From positions 1 through 64,000 of the forward strand of contig NZ_JACGXN010000008.1 in the NCBI RefSeq assembly GCF_014138285.1: a stretch of DNA of 64,000 nt, given 5' to 3'. The translations under genes and the position numbers were made by a program. Source of the stretch: Phyllobacterium myrsinacearum (GTDB lineage Bacteria > Pseudomonadota > Alphaproteobacteria > Rhizobiales > Rhizobiaceae). Within the stretch, counting starts at the first letter, position 1. Each line of letters opens with the position of its first letter. Below are positions 43,944-53,935 of the stretch, piece by piece. Under the pieces are notes generated by a model. The model searched no databases. It was not told the DNA's origin and saw only the letters and a list, made by a program, of their open reading frames with translations.

Positions 43944-44840
43944 TCAATAGGACCAGGTGCGCGCCTTCGAGAAAAGGAAATCTCGAAACACGTGCAATTT
44001 GGCTGCGTTCTTGATTCCCTCGGGGTAACAGAAGAACGTGTCGAAGGATGGCATCTCCATCTCCGGCAACAGGCGCACGAGGGTCGAATCCTTCTCGACC
44101 ATATAGTCGGGAAGCACCCCGAGGCCGACACCTTTCTGGATGGCGCGCTTGATCGACAGAAGATTGTTGATCTGCAGTACAGCGGGCCGCAGATTGCCAT
44201 CGGACCGGCCGATCACTTCAAGCCAGTTGAGGTTGGTCAGGTAAGAAGGCGCCGGTTCACCAAAGCTGACAATGCGATGGGAGTCGATCTCGTCGATGCT
44301 TTCGATCTTGCCATACTTGGCAATGTAGCCCGGCGATGCATAGACGTGCATATGCACCGTGAACAGCCGCCGCTGGATCAGGTCAGGCTGTTGCGGCTGG
44401 CGCAGGCGGATTGCGCAATCCGCATGGCGCATCGTCAGATCCAGCTCTTCATTATCGAGCAGAAGCTGCAACTGCACTTCCGGATAGAGCTCGATGAATT
44501 CCTGTACCCGCTCGATCAGCCAGCCGGAACCGAGACCCACGGTCGTGGTGACACGCAGCTTGCCAGACGGACGGTCCTTGCTCTCGGTAAGGCGCGAGCG
44601 GACATTTTCCAGCTTCATCAACACTTCGTGGGCGGTGCGGTACAGCACCTCGCCCTGCTCGGTCAGGATAAGGCCACGCGCATGTCGGTGAAACAGCGGA
44701 ACGCCGACATCCTGCTCCAATGCGCTGACCTGACGGGAGATGGCCGATTGCGACAGATGCAGCGTCTCGGCGGCATGGGTGAATGACCCAGCCTCCGCCG
44801 CAGCATGAAATATTCGCAATTTGTCCCAGTCAAGCGACAT
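43944..44840 (-). CDS. lsrB: LysR regulator LsrB/VtlR
   Basis: This 298-residue LysR protein begins MSLDWDKLRIFHAAAEAGSF, which I recognise from LsrB of Sinorhizobium/Agrobacterium and VtlR of Brucella. The helix-turn-helix is HAAETLHLSQSAISRQVSAL; residues 90-298 are the effector domain. In those bacteria it controls redox defence, envelope and virulence or symbiosis genes and small RNAs. Cysteines at 142 and 271 are candidates for the reported thiol sensing of LsrB. trxB lies 60 bp upstream on the same strand, the conserved neighbour. A candidate small RNA lies downstream on the same strand. Confidence 0.92.
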   Translation of the reverse strand: MSLDWDKLRIFHAAAEAGSFTHAAETLHLSQSAISRQVSALEQDVGVPLFHRHARGLILTEQGEVLYRTAHEVLMKLENVRSRLTESKDRPSGKLRVTTTVGLGSGWLIERVQEFIELYPEVQLQLLLDNEELDLTMRHADCAIRLRQPQQPDLIQRRLFTVHMHVYASPGYIAKYGKIESIDEIDSHRIVSFGEPAPSYLTNLNWLEVIGRSDGNLRPAVLQINNLLSIKRAIQKGVGLGVLPDYMVEKDSTLVRLLPEMEMPSFDTFFCYPEGIKNAAKLHVFRDFLFSKARTWSY

Positions 44841-44900
44841 GGCGCAGTCTCTCCCCCATTCCGGTTTCGCTCATCGAGACCGGCTTTATGATATCAGCCC

Positions 44901-45899
<999 letters not shown>

Positions 45900-46152
45900 T
45901 CAGCCAGAAACCTTCATAACAGGCCTTCGCCTGTCTTCACTGGTATAAGGTAGTGGGTCAGCCCCCTCTGTTGCAAGGTCTGAGCTTGATATAGCGGGGT
46001 TAGCCACAGCTTGTACGTGGTGTTTTGCCGTTGCAACCGCATTGTGACACTGGATGGAACCGGTTATGAAACATTCCATGTCCATGTCTCCAGGCTGAGG
46101 TCCGCTCATTTTTCGCACCATCATCAATATTTGCGCGCGATTTGGCCTGGTT

Positions 46153-47553
46153 ATGGCAGCCGCCATGCTGATTCCCGCCGCTGTTGATCTGCACATCGGC
46201 AACCGGGACTGGATCGCCTTCGTTCAATCGGCGATTTTCACCGGCGTTCTCTGCGGCCTGACCGCCCTTGCCACGAACAACCCTGAAGTCCGGTTTACCC
46301 CGCGTCTCGGCTTTCTCCTGATTGTTGCCGTATGGCTGACAGCGGCGCTGCTCGGATCATTGCCGCTGTATTTCTCCACATTGCCGATTAGTTTTGCCAA
46401 AGCGCTGTTCGAATCCATGTCAGGCATTACCTCGACCGGCGCCACCGTTCTGACGGGTCTCGACACCATGCCGCGCGGCATTCTGCTGTGGCGGTCATTG
46501 CTGTGCTGGTTTGGCGGCTTCGGTTTCGTCGGTCTGGGTCTTTTGCTTCTGCCGTCACTGCGCGTCGGCGGCATCCAGCTCCTGCATATGGAATCCTCCG
46601 ACAAGTCGGAGAAAATCCTGCCGCGCATTCACCAGATCGCCATGGGCATTGTCCTCGCCTATGTCAGCATGACGGTGCTGTGCACAATCCTGTACTTCGC
46701 AGCGGGAATGGGCATGTTCGATGCGATCAATCACGGCATGACAACCGTGGCGACTGCAGGCTTTTCTACCCATGATTCATCGCTGGGCTTCTATGCCCAC
46801 AACCGGGCGATCCTCGTTATTGCCACGGTCTTCATGATTCTCGGCGCTTTGCCCTTCGTGCTCTACATCAAGGCGGTGATGCCGCAACGCCTGTCATCGC
46901 TTGCTGATCCGCAGGTGACGCTGTTCTTCATCATCGTCATCGGCCTCAGTTTCTTCCTTGCGGTCGACCTCACGCTGGAAACCGGTATCGGCTTCGGCGA
47001 TGCGCTGATCGCCGCATCCTTCAACCTTGTCTCCGTCATCTCCACCACAGGTTTTGCCACCGAGGATTACACCCGCTGGGGCTCCGAAGCGCTGGGCATC
47101 TTTTTCCTCGTGACATTCATCGGCGGCTGCGCCGGTTCAACCTCCGGTGGCATCAAGCTCAATCGCTTGATCATTCTCTGGCAACTCGCCTCCGCCAGCC
47201 TGACCCGGCTGATCATGCCCAATGCCATTGTGAAAATGCGCTATGGCCGCGCTGAAATCAGCCAGGAGGTTGCCCAATCGGCGCTTCTTTTCATTTTTCT
47301 GTACATGTCGTCGCTGGTGATTGGTGCCACGGTGCTTGCCATGCTCGGCAATGATCTCGGCACGTCGATTACCGGCGCCCTGACGGCGCTCTCCAATGTC
47401 GGGCCCGGTTTTGGCGATACGATTGGGCCGGTCGGCAATTTCTCGACATTGGGAGATGCGTCCCTCGTTGTCCTCAGCTATCTGATGCTGGCCGGGCGTC
47501 TTGAAATCATCACCATCGTTATTCTGTTTACACGCAGCTTCTGGAGCCGTTAG
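46153..47553 (+). CDS. trkH: TrkH family potassium uptake protein
   Basis: This 466-residue membrane protein is a K+ channel-like subunit of the Trk system with four M1-P-M2 repeats. The filter-like segments are SGITSTGATVLTG near residue 95, TTVATAGFSTHDSSLG near 200, SVISTTGFATEDY near 295 and LSNVGPGFGDTIG near 420. It needs a TrkA-type regulatory protein, which is not nearby. The ATG at 46153 lacks a ribosome site. Upstream, the frame is open to a stop at 46096, and an ATT at 46108 has GAGG seven bases before it, which would add 15 residues (FRTIINICARFGLV) that look like part of the first helix. Confidence 0.93.
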   Translation: MAAAMLIPAAVDLHIGNRDWIAFVQSAIFTGVLCGLTALATNNPEVRFTPRLGFLLIVAVWLTAALLGSLPLYFSTLPISFAKALFESMSGITSTGATVLTGLDTMPRGILLWRSLLCWFGGFGFVGLGLLLLPSLRVGGIQLLHMESSDKSEKILPRIHQIAMGIVLAYVSMTVLCTILYFAAGMGMFDAINHGMTTVATAGFSTHDSSLGFYAHNRAILVIATVFMILGALPFVLYIKAVMPQRLSSLADPQVTLFFIIVIGLSFFLAVDLTLETGIGFGDALIAASFNLVSVISTTGFATEDYTRWGSEALGIFFLVTFIGGCAGSTSGGIKLNRLIILWQLASASLTRLIMPNAIVKMRYGRAEISQEVAQSALLFIFLYMSSLVIGATVLAMLGNDLGTSITGALTALSNVGPGFGDTIGPVGNFSTLGDASLVVLSYLMLAGRLEIITIVILFTRSFWSR

Positions 47554-47665
47554 AGCCTTTCCTGCTAGGAACCTGTTTGTAACCGGACGGGAATGCATTA
47601 CACAGCGGCAGGAATCGCCTATGGTGCTCGCCGTAAGCGCCTTTTGACAGGGATATAATCAGACC

Positions 47666-48136
47666 ATGCCTTTGAAGGCGGACTTGGACGAGATTGACTG
47701 GAAAATCCTGAAACAGCTTCAGGATAATGGCCGCATTACCAATGTGGAGCTTGCCGAACGTGTCGGCATATCGGCGCCGCCCTGCCTGCGCCGGGTGCGC
47801 AAACTGGAAGAAAGCGGGATTATTCAAGGCTACAGGGCCATCCTGAATGGCTCAATCCTTGGTCAGGATATCGTTGCGTTCTGCATGATCCGGTTGCACC
47901 GCCAGTCTGATGCCGATCTGAAGAGCTTTGCCGAAAAGACCAACAGCTGGACCATTGTGCGCCGTGCATGGATGGTTTCGGGCGAATCCGATTTCCTGCT
48001 GCACTGCGTGGCCAGCGACATCAGCATTTTCCAGAATTTTGTGATTGAAGACCTGACATCGACACCGAATGTCGATTCCGTCCGCACGTCGCTGACGATC
48101 CGCGCGGTCAAGAACGAACCCCTGATGGTGCTCTAA
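47666..48136 (+). CDS. Lrp/AsnC family regulator
   Basis: This 156-residue feast/famine regulator has an N-terminal winged helix (LDEIDWKILKQLQDNGRITN, then VELAERVGISAPPCLRRVRK) and a C-terminal RAM domain (WMVSGESDFLLHCVASDISI). A similar Lrp gene lies near trxB in brucellae, which supports a conserved neighbourhood. GGGAT precedes the start at a long distance. It ends convergent with, and overlapping by four bases, the GT25 gene. Targets are not visible. Confidence 0.9.
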   Translation: MPLKADLDEIDWKILKQLQDNGRITNVELAERVGISAPPCLRRVRKLEESGIIQGYRAILNGSILGQDIVAFCMIRLHRQSDADLKSFAEKTNSWTIVRRAWMVSGESDFLLHCVASDISIFQNFVIEDLTSTPNVDSVRTSLTIRAVKNEPLMVL

Positions 48137-48861
48137 CCGCGAATTTTTGAATAAAAGAACAGCAAGACACGGTAATAGGGCCGGAGCACCTCGCGCTTCA
48201 GCTTATCCGACAAACTCTTTTTGCCCTGAACAACCGTGCCACCGAGATTGAAATCGATCTCGCGAATAGTGATGGGCCGGGCGGAAAGCATGCGAACCGG
48301 ATGCAGCCAGCGCATCTGCAGCGTGGTGTCCACCGGCCGGTCAAACCGCTTTGTCGCTTCAAGCAGGGCAATTGCCGCATCGCGGCCGATCAGCTGCATC
48401 TGCATGCCGAGGCCGGGTAGTTTGGGCTGCATGATGGAGATTTCGCCTTGTCGGGAAATCTCACCGCCCTCTTCCCCCCGCGCCCAGCGCGGAAAGCGGA
48501 TGTAGTCAGCTGGCTTGATCGTATCGCCGGCCAGCTTCAACTGATCGGCAAAGCCGGGATCAATGTCGACATCGTCCTCAATGACCAGTCCCGCATCGAG
48601 ATTGTCGTCCACAATTGCCTGCCATGCCTTGCGGTGCGAGAGGAAACAGGCGATTTCGGTGACACGCAGTTCGAAGGGATAAGGCGGGAAATGCCGTGAT
48701 CTCCGGCTGTAAACCGCGGCGATTTCGCTCTCGGCGAGTTTCTGGGCGTCAACGGCATCTAAAATTCTGGCTTCAATCGGCAGCCGCTGCATCAGTTCCC
48801 TGACATGCGCGCCGCGTTTTTCGGCACGCTTCAGGTGAATGATCAATGCGGAGACCTTCAC
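48133..48861 (-). CDS. Glycosyltransferase family 25 (LPS biosynthesis type)
   Basis: This 242-residue LPS-type GT25 starts VSALIIHLKRAEKRGAHVRE and has ACFLSHRKAWQAIVDDNLDA, followed by LVIEDDVDIDPGF, whose EDD is the metal/nucleotide-sugar motif near residue 97. The C-terminus is basic with RPYYRVLLFFYSKIRG, suggesting membrane association. It would add a hexose to a surface glycan. Its start overlaps the stop of the GT4 gene by four bases, so the two act in one pathway, probably LPS core assembly. Confidence 0.87.
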   Translation of the reverse strand: MKVSALIIHLKRAEKRGAHVRELMQRLPIEARILDAVDAQKLAESEIAAVYSRRSRHFPPYPFELRVTEIACFLSHRKAWQAIVDDNLDAGLVIEDDVDIDPGFADQLKLAGDTIKPADYIRFPRWARGEEGGEISRQGEISIMQPKLPGLGMQMQLIGRDAAIALLEATKRFDRPVDTTLQMRWLHPVRMLSARPITIREIDFNLGGTVVQGKKSLSDKLKREVLRPYYRVLLFFYSKIRG

Positions 48862-49925
48862 GACACAGGCCTGTCGGTGCTGGCAAAGAGGCGCTCATAA
48901 ACCGTGAGGATTTTTGCCGCTTCATTCTGCAGAGGAAAGTTCTCCCGCACATGCGCCAGCCCGGCGCTACCGGCTTCCTCGCACTTGGCTGGATCGGCAA
49001 GATAACGTTCGATGGCTTCTTCCAGTGCCGGAGCATCGCCCGCTGGCACCACCATGCCCGAGGCGCGGTCGACCATTTCAGCATAGGCACCGGCATCGCT
49101 GGTCACGACGGCGGTTTGCGAGGCCATGGCTTCAAGCGGCGTCAGGCCAAAGCCCTCCTGACGCGACGGTGCAACATAAAGGCTCATGCGTCGATACCAG
49201 AGTTTCACGTCAGGCACTTCACCCAGAAAGAGCAGGCGGTCCTGCAATCCGGCCTTTGCGATCTTGTCGCGCAGCGCCTGCTCGAACCCTTTGTTTTCGG
49301 CGGTTGTCCGGCCGGTCATGACGGCTGTCCATTCGGGATAGCGCGGCAGAAGGTTGACCATCGCATCCACGAACAGATCCGTCCCCTTGGAGTGCCGGAT
49401 ACGCCCGGAACATCCAACAAGATATTTGCCGGGCAGGCCCGACGCCGCAAACGTGTCCTCGTCCGTCACCGGCGGGTGGAACATGTCCGTATCCACGCCA
49501 TGCATGATCACCGTGTGCGGCACGCGGAGATAACTACCGGATTTTGCACTCGTGGCAATCACGGCATTCATCCGCCGGATCAGCCATTTGGTGAAGGGTT
49601 TGTGGTCGCGTTGCGCGGCTGATGTAAACAGCAGCCGCAGCTTCATGCGCAGGATATGCCGCAGGATAACACCCGCAATCATCTCGTTGTTGCGGCGTGC
49701 GTGCCAGATCCGGAAGGGGCGTGTCTTAGGCTTGAACCAGAGACCGGGCAGCGCACGCCACCCGATTTTCGGCAGAAAATCAGGAAGACCTGGTCCCATG
49801 GCAACGATTTTGACGCCGTTCGCCCTTTGCAGCGGAATAAGCTGCACGATAGTCGAGGTGACCCCGGAAAGCTTGCGCTTTAAATTCGGAGCGATCACCT
49901 CGACGTTGCTTACCGGTTCCGGCAC
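48858..49925 (-). CDS. lpcC: GT4 lipopolysaccharide core mannosyltransferase, LpcC/WadC type
   Basis: This 355-residue GT-B glycosyltransferase has KRKLSGVTSTIVQLIPLQR at its N-terminus, a hallmark of the LpcC/WadC group, which transfers mannose to Kdo in the LPS inner core of rhizobia and brucellae. The nucleotide-sugar-binding half contains GCSGRIRHSKGTDLFVDAM and the EX7E region SRQEGFGLTPLEAMASQTAV. The start is uncertain: GTG 49925 lies five bases beyond the greA stop, and the open frame to 49970 would overlap greA. It follows greA closely and is likely in the same transcript as greA and the GT25 gene. Confidence 0.87.
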   Translation of the reverse strand: MPEPVSNVEVIAPNLKRKLSGVTSTIVQLIPLQRANGVKIVAMGPGLPDFLPKIGWRALPGLWFKPKTRPFRIWHARRNNEMIAGVILRHILRMKLRLLFTSAAQRDHKPFTKWLIRRMNAVIATSAKSGSYLRVPHTVIMHGVDTDMFHPPVTDEDTFAASGLPGKYLVGCSGRIRHSKGTDLFVDAMVNLLPRYPEWTAVMTGRTTAENKGFEQALRDKIAKAGLQDRLLFLGEVPDVKLWYRRMSLYVAPSRQEGFGLTPLEAMASQTAVVTSDAGAYAEMVDRASGMVVPAGDAPALEEAIERYLADPAKCEEAGSAGLAHVRENFPLQNEAAKILTVYERLFASTDRPVS

Positions 49926-49929
49926 GATA

Positions 49930-50403
49930 TCAGGCGAACTTGAATCCGACGATCTCGTACGAACGGGCACCGCCCGGTGCGTTGACCTCGATCGTGTCGC
50001 CTTCGCTCTTGCCGATCAGGGCACGCGCGATGGGCGAGGAAATGGAAATACGGCCGGCCTTCGGATCAGCCTCCTGATCGCCGACGATCTGGTAGATCTT
50101 CTTGTCTTCCGTATCCTCGTCAATCAGCTGCACGGTGGCGCCAAACTTGATCTTGTCACCGGACAGTTTCGAGATATCGATGATCTCGGCATGCCCGATA
50201 TAGCCTTCAAGCTCGCTGACGCGGCCTTCATTGTGGCTCTGGGCTTCCTTGGCGGCATGATACTCGGCATTTTCCGAAAGGTCGCCATGAGCGCGCGCTT
50301 CCGAAATTGCCAGGATGATGCGGGGCCGCTCTTCTTGCTGGCGCCAGCGCAACTCTTCCTTGAGCTTGTCAAATCCGCCTTGAGTCATCGGGACCTTTTC
50401 CAT
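49930..50403 (-). CDS. greA: Transcription elongation factor GreA
   Basis: This 157-residue factor rescues backtracked RNA polymerase by stimulating transcript cleavage. The N-terminal coiled coil ([20 protein letters not shown]) carries the acidic tip in [20 protein letters not shown]. The C-terminal FKBP-like domain includes [28 protein letters not shown] precedes ATG 50403; the frame beyond to 50484 is not GreA-like. The glycosyltransferase genes follow at once. Confidence 0.97.
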   Translation of the reverse strand: MEKVPMTQGGFDKLKEELRWRQQEERPRIILAISEARAHGDLSENAEYHAAKEAQSHNEGRVSELEGYIGHAEIIDISKLSGDKIKFGATVQLIDEDTEDKKIYQIVGDQEADPKAGRISISSPIARALIGKSEGDTIEVNAPGGARSYEIVGFKFA

Positions 50404-50712
50404 GCCCTCTCCTTTCGCAGTCAGTGTCAAATGCGCCCCGCTAGGGCCGCGCGACACAAAAAGAAAACGGTCACCGAAGCTCAAGACTTCGGAACCGTTC
50501 AGTCATTCGTCGTTTAATATAGCATTCTTTCCGGCGATTTCACGAAGAAAGTAGAAAATGTCGCGCAATGGCCAGTTTAAATAAGCCGTGGCTGACTGAG
50601 CCGCTGGTCACGTGAGTGTGATTGAGTGTGAAAGGACCCTGACGCAACAATGTTCCACACTGCATGTCGTCCGGGTTCCTGATCCGGTCGGCCAAAACAT
50701 GGGAGGGACGCG
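50404..50712. other. Divergent promoter region greA / sugar dehydrogenase
   Basis: These 309 bp lie between greA (minus) and the 50713 gene (plus). An AT-rich stretch around 50510-50560 probably holds the greA promoter. No ORF and no convincing dyad were found. Confidence 0.5.
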
Positions 50713-51846
50713 ATGCTGAACCGAATGAGTATGCTGGCGACCGGTTTTACGCTGATGCTTTGCGCGCCCCTGCCGCTGGCAGCAGCGGACTTCAAAACCG
50801 AAAAGCTCAGCGTGGCAGCCGAAATTGCCGCCGAAGGCCTGCAGCATCCATGGGGTCTCGCTTTTCTGCCTGATGGGGCACTGCTTGTTACAGAACGTAC
50901 CGGCCAGATGCGCATCGTTACAAAGGGCAGCATTTCGGACCCTGTCGCCAATGTCCCCGCTGTTGCTGTCGCCGGTCAGGGCGGCCTGCTTGACGTGGTG
51001 CTGGCCCCCGGCTTTCCTGAAAACGGCACAATTTACTTCACCTTCTCCGAGCCCGGAAAAGGCGGCGCCGGAACGGCACTTGCCAGCGCGACGCTTGTTC
51101 GCGGCGAAAACAGCAACAGGCTTGAGAACGTCAAAGTGCTGGTCTCCATGAACCGCAAGACGACCAAGGGCCAGCATTTCGGCTCGCGCATTGTCGTTGC
51201 GCCCGATGGCAAACTGTTCGTGACCATGGGCGAGCGCGGCGAACAGGATCGCGCGCAGGATCTCAGGGATCACGCGGGTTCGGTCCTTCGGATCAATGCG
51301 GATGGCTCTATTCCCGCTGACAATCCCTACGCTGATGGCAAAAAGGGCCTTGCCGAAATCTGGTCTAAGGGACATCGCAACCCACAAGGTGCCGCGTGGG
51401 ATCCGGTTACACAATCGCTTCTCGTTGTCGAACACGGCGCCCGCGGCGGCGATGAGATCAACCAGCCGCAAGCGGGAAAGAACTATGGCTGGCCGGTTAT
51501 CTCCTATGGCAAACACTATTCCGGGCAGACAATCGGCAAGGGCACAAGCGCACCCGGCTATGAACAGCCGCTCTTTTATTGGGATCCCTCCATCGCACCA
51601 TCCGGATTGGCGGTTTATCAGGGCGCGATGTTCCCGGAATGGCAGGGTGACCTTCTGGTCGGATCGCTCAAATTCGAGCTGCTTTCACGACTCGACAGGG
51701 ACGCGAAAGGCGCGTTTTCCGGGGAGGAACGGATGTTTGACGGCGCGTTCGGCCGCATTCGCGATGTCAGGATTGCGTCTGATGGTTCGGTTTATCTGCT
51801 GACGGATGAGGCAAACGGCAAGATCATACGGCTGACACGCGCCTAG
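50713..51846 (+). CDS. PQQ-dependent soluble aldose sugar dehydrogenase family protein (YliI/Asd type)
   Basis: This 377-residue periplasmic beta-propeller protein has a signal peptide ending LPLAAA near residue 25. It then shows GLQHPWGLAFLPDGALLVTE, GQGGLLDVVLAPGFPENGTI, SKGHRNPQGAAWDP and GARGGDEINQPQAGKNYGWP, all landmarks of the YliI/Asd glucose/sorbosone dehydrogenase family. Members oxidise aldose sugars with PQQ and calcium in the periplasm. GGGAGG sits before the start. No PQQ biosynthesis genes are in the window. Confidence 0.9.
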   Translation: MLNRMSMLATGFTLMLCAPLPLAAADFKTEKLSVAAEIAAEGLQHPWGLAFLPDGALLVTERTGQMRIVTKGSISDPVANVPAVAVAGQGGLLDVVLAPGFPENGTIYFTFSEPGKGGAGTALASATLVRGENSNRLENVKVLVSMNRKTTKGQHFGSRIVVAPDGKLFVTMGERGEQDRAQDLRDHAGSVLRINADGSIPADNPYADGKKGLAEIWSKGHRNPQGAAWDPVTQSLLVVEHGARGGDEINQPQAGKNYGWPVISYGKHYSGQTIGKGTSAPGYEQPLFYWDPSIAPSGLAVYQGAMFPEWQGDLLVGSLKFELLSRLDRDAKGAFSGEERMFDGAFGRIRDVRIASDGSVYLLTDEANGKIIRLTRA

Positions 51847-51950
51847 GCTGGTTTTTGATCTTCTTTTCCAGTCACCCTTGAAGTCGCCAATGACAACCGG
51901 TAGAGCAGGCTGCGGGCCGAGGACGACCGCGGAAATTCTGTGGTTTCATC

Positions 51951-52838
51951 ATGACGCAAGGCCGTGCCAATCTGTTGCTGCTGTTCGCAGGCGCCATCTG
52001 GGGTCTGGGATTTGTTGCGCAGGCAAGTGCCGTCGGCAACGTCGGCGCCTTTCTGTTCATCGGATTGCGCTTTGCTTTGGCGAGCATCACAGTCGCGCCG
52101 CTCGCATGGCGTGAAGCACAGCAGGCCAAGCGCAGCGTGACACTTAAAGACTATGGCGGTTTTGTCTTCATCGGCCTGTTCCTGTCGATCGGCTCGGTTC
52201 TGCAGCAGATCGGCCTTGCCACGACAACGGTGACCAATTCGGGCTTCCTGACCGGTCTTTATGTGGTGATGGTACCCATTCTCGGTGTCCTGCTGTTCTG
52301 GAACTGGCCAAGCCCCATTGTCTGGCCCTGTGCCCTGACCGCGCTTGGCGGCATCTATCTCCTGTCCGGCGGACAGCTAAACAACCTGACGACGGGCGAC
52401 TGGCTGACGATCCTGTGCGCGGTTTTCTGGGCGCTCCAGATCATCTTCATCAACCGCCTCGCGCACGAAAACGGCCGCCCCTTCATGCTGTCGCTTGTGC
52501 AGTTCCTCACCTGTGCCGTCTTCGGCTTCAGCGTTGCCGCGTTCACCGAACCATTCAACTGGCCGTCGGTCATGCTGTCATGGCCGGCAATCCTGTTCGG
52601 CGGCGTGTTCTCCTGCGGCATCGCCTTTACACTGCAGGCGGTGGGACAGCGCTACACCAGCGCACCGCAGGCGGCGATCATGCTGTCATCGGAAGCCTTG
52701 TTTGCGGCCCTCTTCGGCGCCATCCTTCTCGGCGAGCGCATGACGTTCCACGGCATGATCGGCTGCGCGCTGATCTTCATCGCCATGATCACCGTTGAAG
52801 TGGTTCCGGCGCTGCGCAACCGTACGAACGCCGCGTAG
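51951..52838 (+). CDS. EamA/DMT family transporter
   Basis: This 295-residue inner-membrane protein has ten predicted helices forming two EamA repeats (residues about 5-140 and 150-285). Landmarks are LLLLFAGAIWGLGFVAQASA at the start, PLAWREAQQ, and ILFGGVFSCGIAFTLQAVGQ and QRYTSAPQAAIMLSSEALFA in repeat 2. These carriers move amino acids, nucleobases or other small metabolites, usually outward. The ribosome site is weak. It follows the sugar dehydrogenase by 104 bp on the same strand. Confidence 0.9.
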   Translation: MTQGRANLLLLFAGAIWGLGFVAQASAVGNVGAFLFIGLRFALASITVAPLAWREAQQAKRSVTLKDYGGFVFIGLFLSIGSVLQQIGLATTTVTNSGFLTGLYVVMVPILGVLLFWNWPSPIVWPCALTALGGIYLLSGGQLNNLTTGDWLTILCAVFWALQIIFINRLAHENGRPFMLSLVQFLTCAVFGFSVAAFTEPFNWPSVMLSWPAILFGGVFSCGIAFTLQAVGQRYTSAPQAAIMLSSEALFAALFGAILLGERMTFHGMIGCALIFIAMITVEVVPALRNRTNAA

Positions 52839-52957
52839 GGCTCAACGGCTGCCTTGTTATAGACACAGGCATTACCGTCACCGCTGACCTTTCCTTTACA
52901 TTTTGATTTTATTTTATCGCATCGACGCTTGATTTCAGGCGAAAAGGATGTGGTGAC

Positions 52958-53935
52958 ATGAGTTTTGCGTTGTCGTCCGCAGCGCCGTTGAGGCGCCTCT
53001 CGACTGTCTTTATCCTGTGCACGGCCACCACGCTGAACGCGTGCGGCATGGGCGATGTGAGGCGTCCGCAGGCCAATGTCGGCCACAGCTCCAGCGCGGC
53101 GGAATCAGGCGAGTACATCGCAGTACCTGCCGCAGCGGATACGACTTCCGACACATCTGTTGCAGACACTTCCTTGGCAGACAATTCCTTGGCCGGTGAA
53201 GAAAACCGCATCGCCAATACTGACGCCGAGCAGCCCGCGGGCGACGAAAGTGCGCCCGCCGAACAGCCTGCTGTCATGACGGAAGAGAACCATGCGGTGG
53301 CAAACAACGAAACGAATTATGGTTACGCCAGCGGCGGCCTCCGCGACCCCATTGCACGCAGCGAAAGCCGCTACGGCATGCCGGCAAGCGAAACCGCCTG
53401 TAGAACACAGCTGAAGCAACTCGGCGTTGTCTTTCAGGAGCGTGCGCCCATCAATGATGGTGGTGTGTGCCGCATCGACAATCCGCTGACCGTCAGCGGT
53501 TTTGCCAGCGGACAGATCCGGCTAAAACCCAGTGCGACGCTGAACTGCCAGATGACCCTCGCCTTCGCCCGCTGGGTCAAGGGCGATCTTTCGCCGTCTA
53601 CGCGGTTGCGTTATCTCTCCGGCGTTAACACCATTCATCAGGCATCAAGCTATTCCTGCCGAACCATGAGCAACCGGCGCGGCGCCAATATGTCGGAGCA
53701 TTCGAAGGGCAATGCCCTGGATATCGCCAAGATCACCCTGAACAATGGCACTGACATCAAGGTGCAAAAACCCGGCCTCTTCGCATTCCGGCAACGTGGA
53801 TTGCTCAACAATGTTCGCTCGGACGCCTGCGATTATTTCACGACGGTGCTCGGGCCCGGCTACGATATTTTCCATAGGGACCATTTTCACTTCGACCTGA
53901 TGCAACGGCGAAACGGCCATCGTGCCTGCCGTTAG
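52958..53935 (+). CDS. Extensin-family protein (extensin-like C-terminal domain), exported
   Basis: This 325-residue protein has a basic N-terminus, a hydrophobic stretch ending TTLNACGMGD (a lipobox-like LNAC near residue 28) and a low-complexity Ala/Ser/Thr/Glu region to about residue 125. The extensin_C domain follows (from about 145): CRTQLKQLGVVFQERAP, then YSCRTMSNRRGANMSEHSKG (with a metal-site-like SEHSKGNALDI), and the final HRDHFHFD. Such domains resemble D-Ala-D-Ala metallopeptidase folds (His/Asp/His), so cell-wall hydrolysis is plausible. The start has AGGA upstream. It overlaps the convergent ltrA gene. Confidence 0.87.
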   Translation: MSFALSSAAPLRRLSTVFILCTATTLNACGMGDVRRPQANVGHSSSAAESGEYIAVPAAADTTSDTSVADTSLADNSLAGEENRIANTDAEQPAGDESAPAEQPAVMTEENHAVANNETNYGYASGGLRDPIARSESRYGMPASETACRTQLKQLGVVFQERAPINDGGVCRIDNPLTVSGFASGQIRLKPSATLNCQMTLAFARWVKGDLSPSTRLRYLSGVNTIHQASSYSCRTMSNRRGANMSEHSKGNALDIAKITLNNGTDIKVQKPGLFAFRQRGLLNNVRSDACDYFTTVLGPGYDIFHRDHFHFDLMQRRNGHRACR

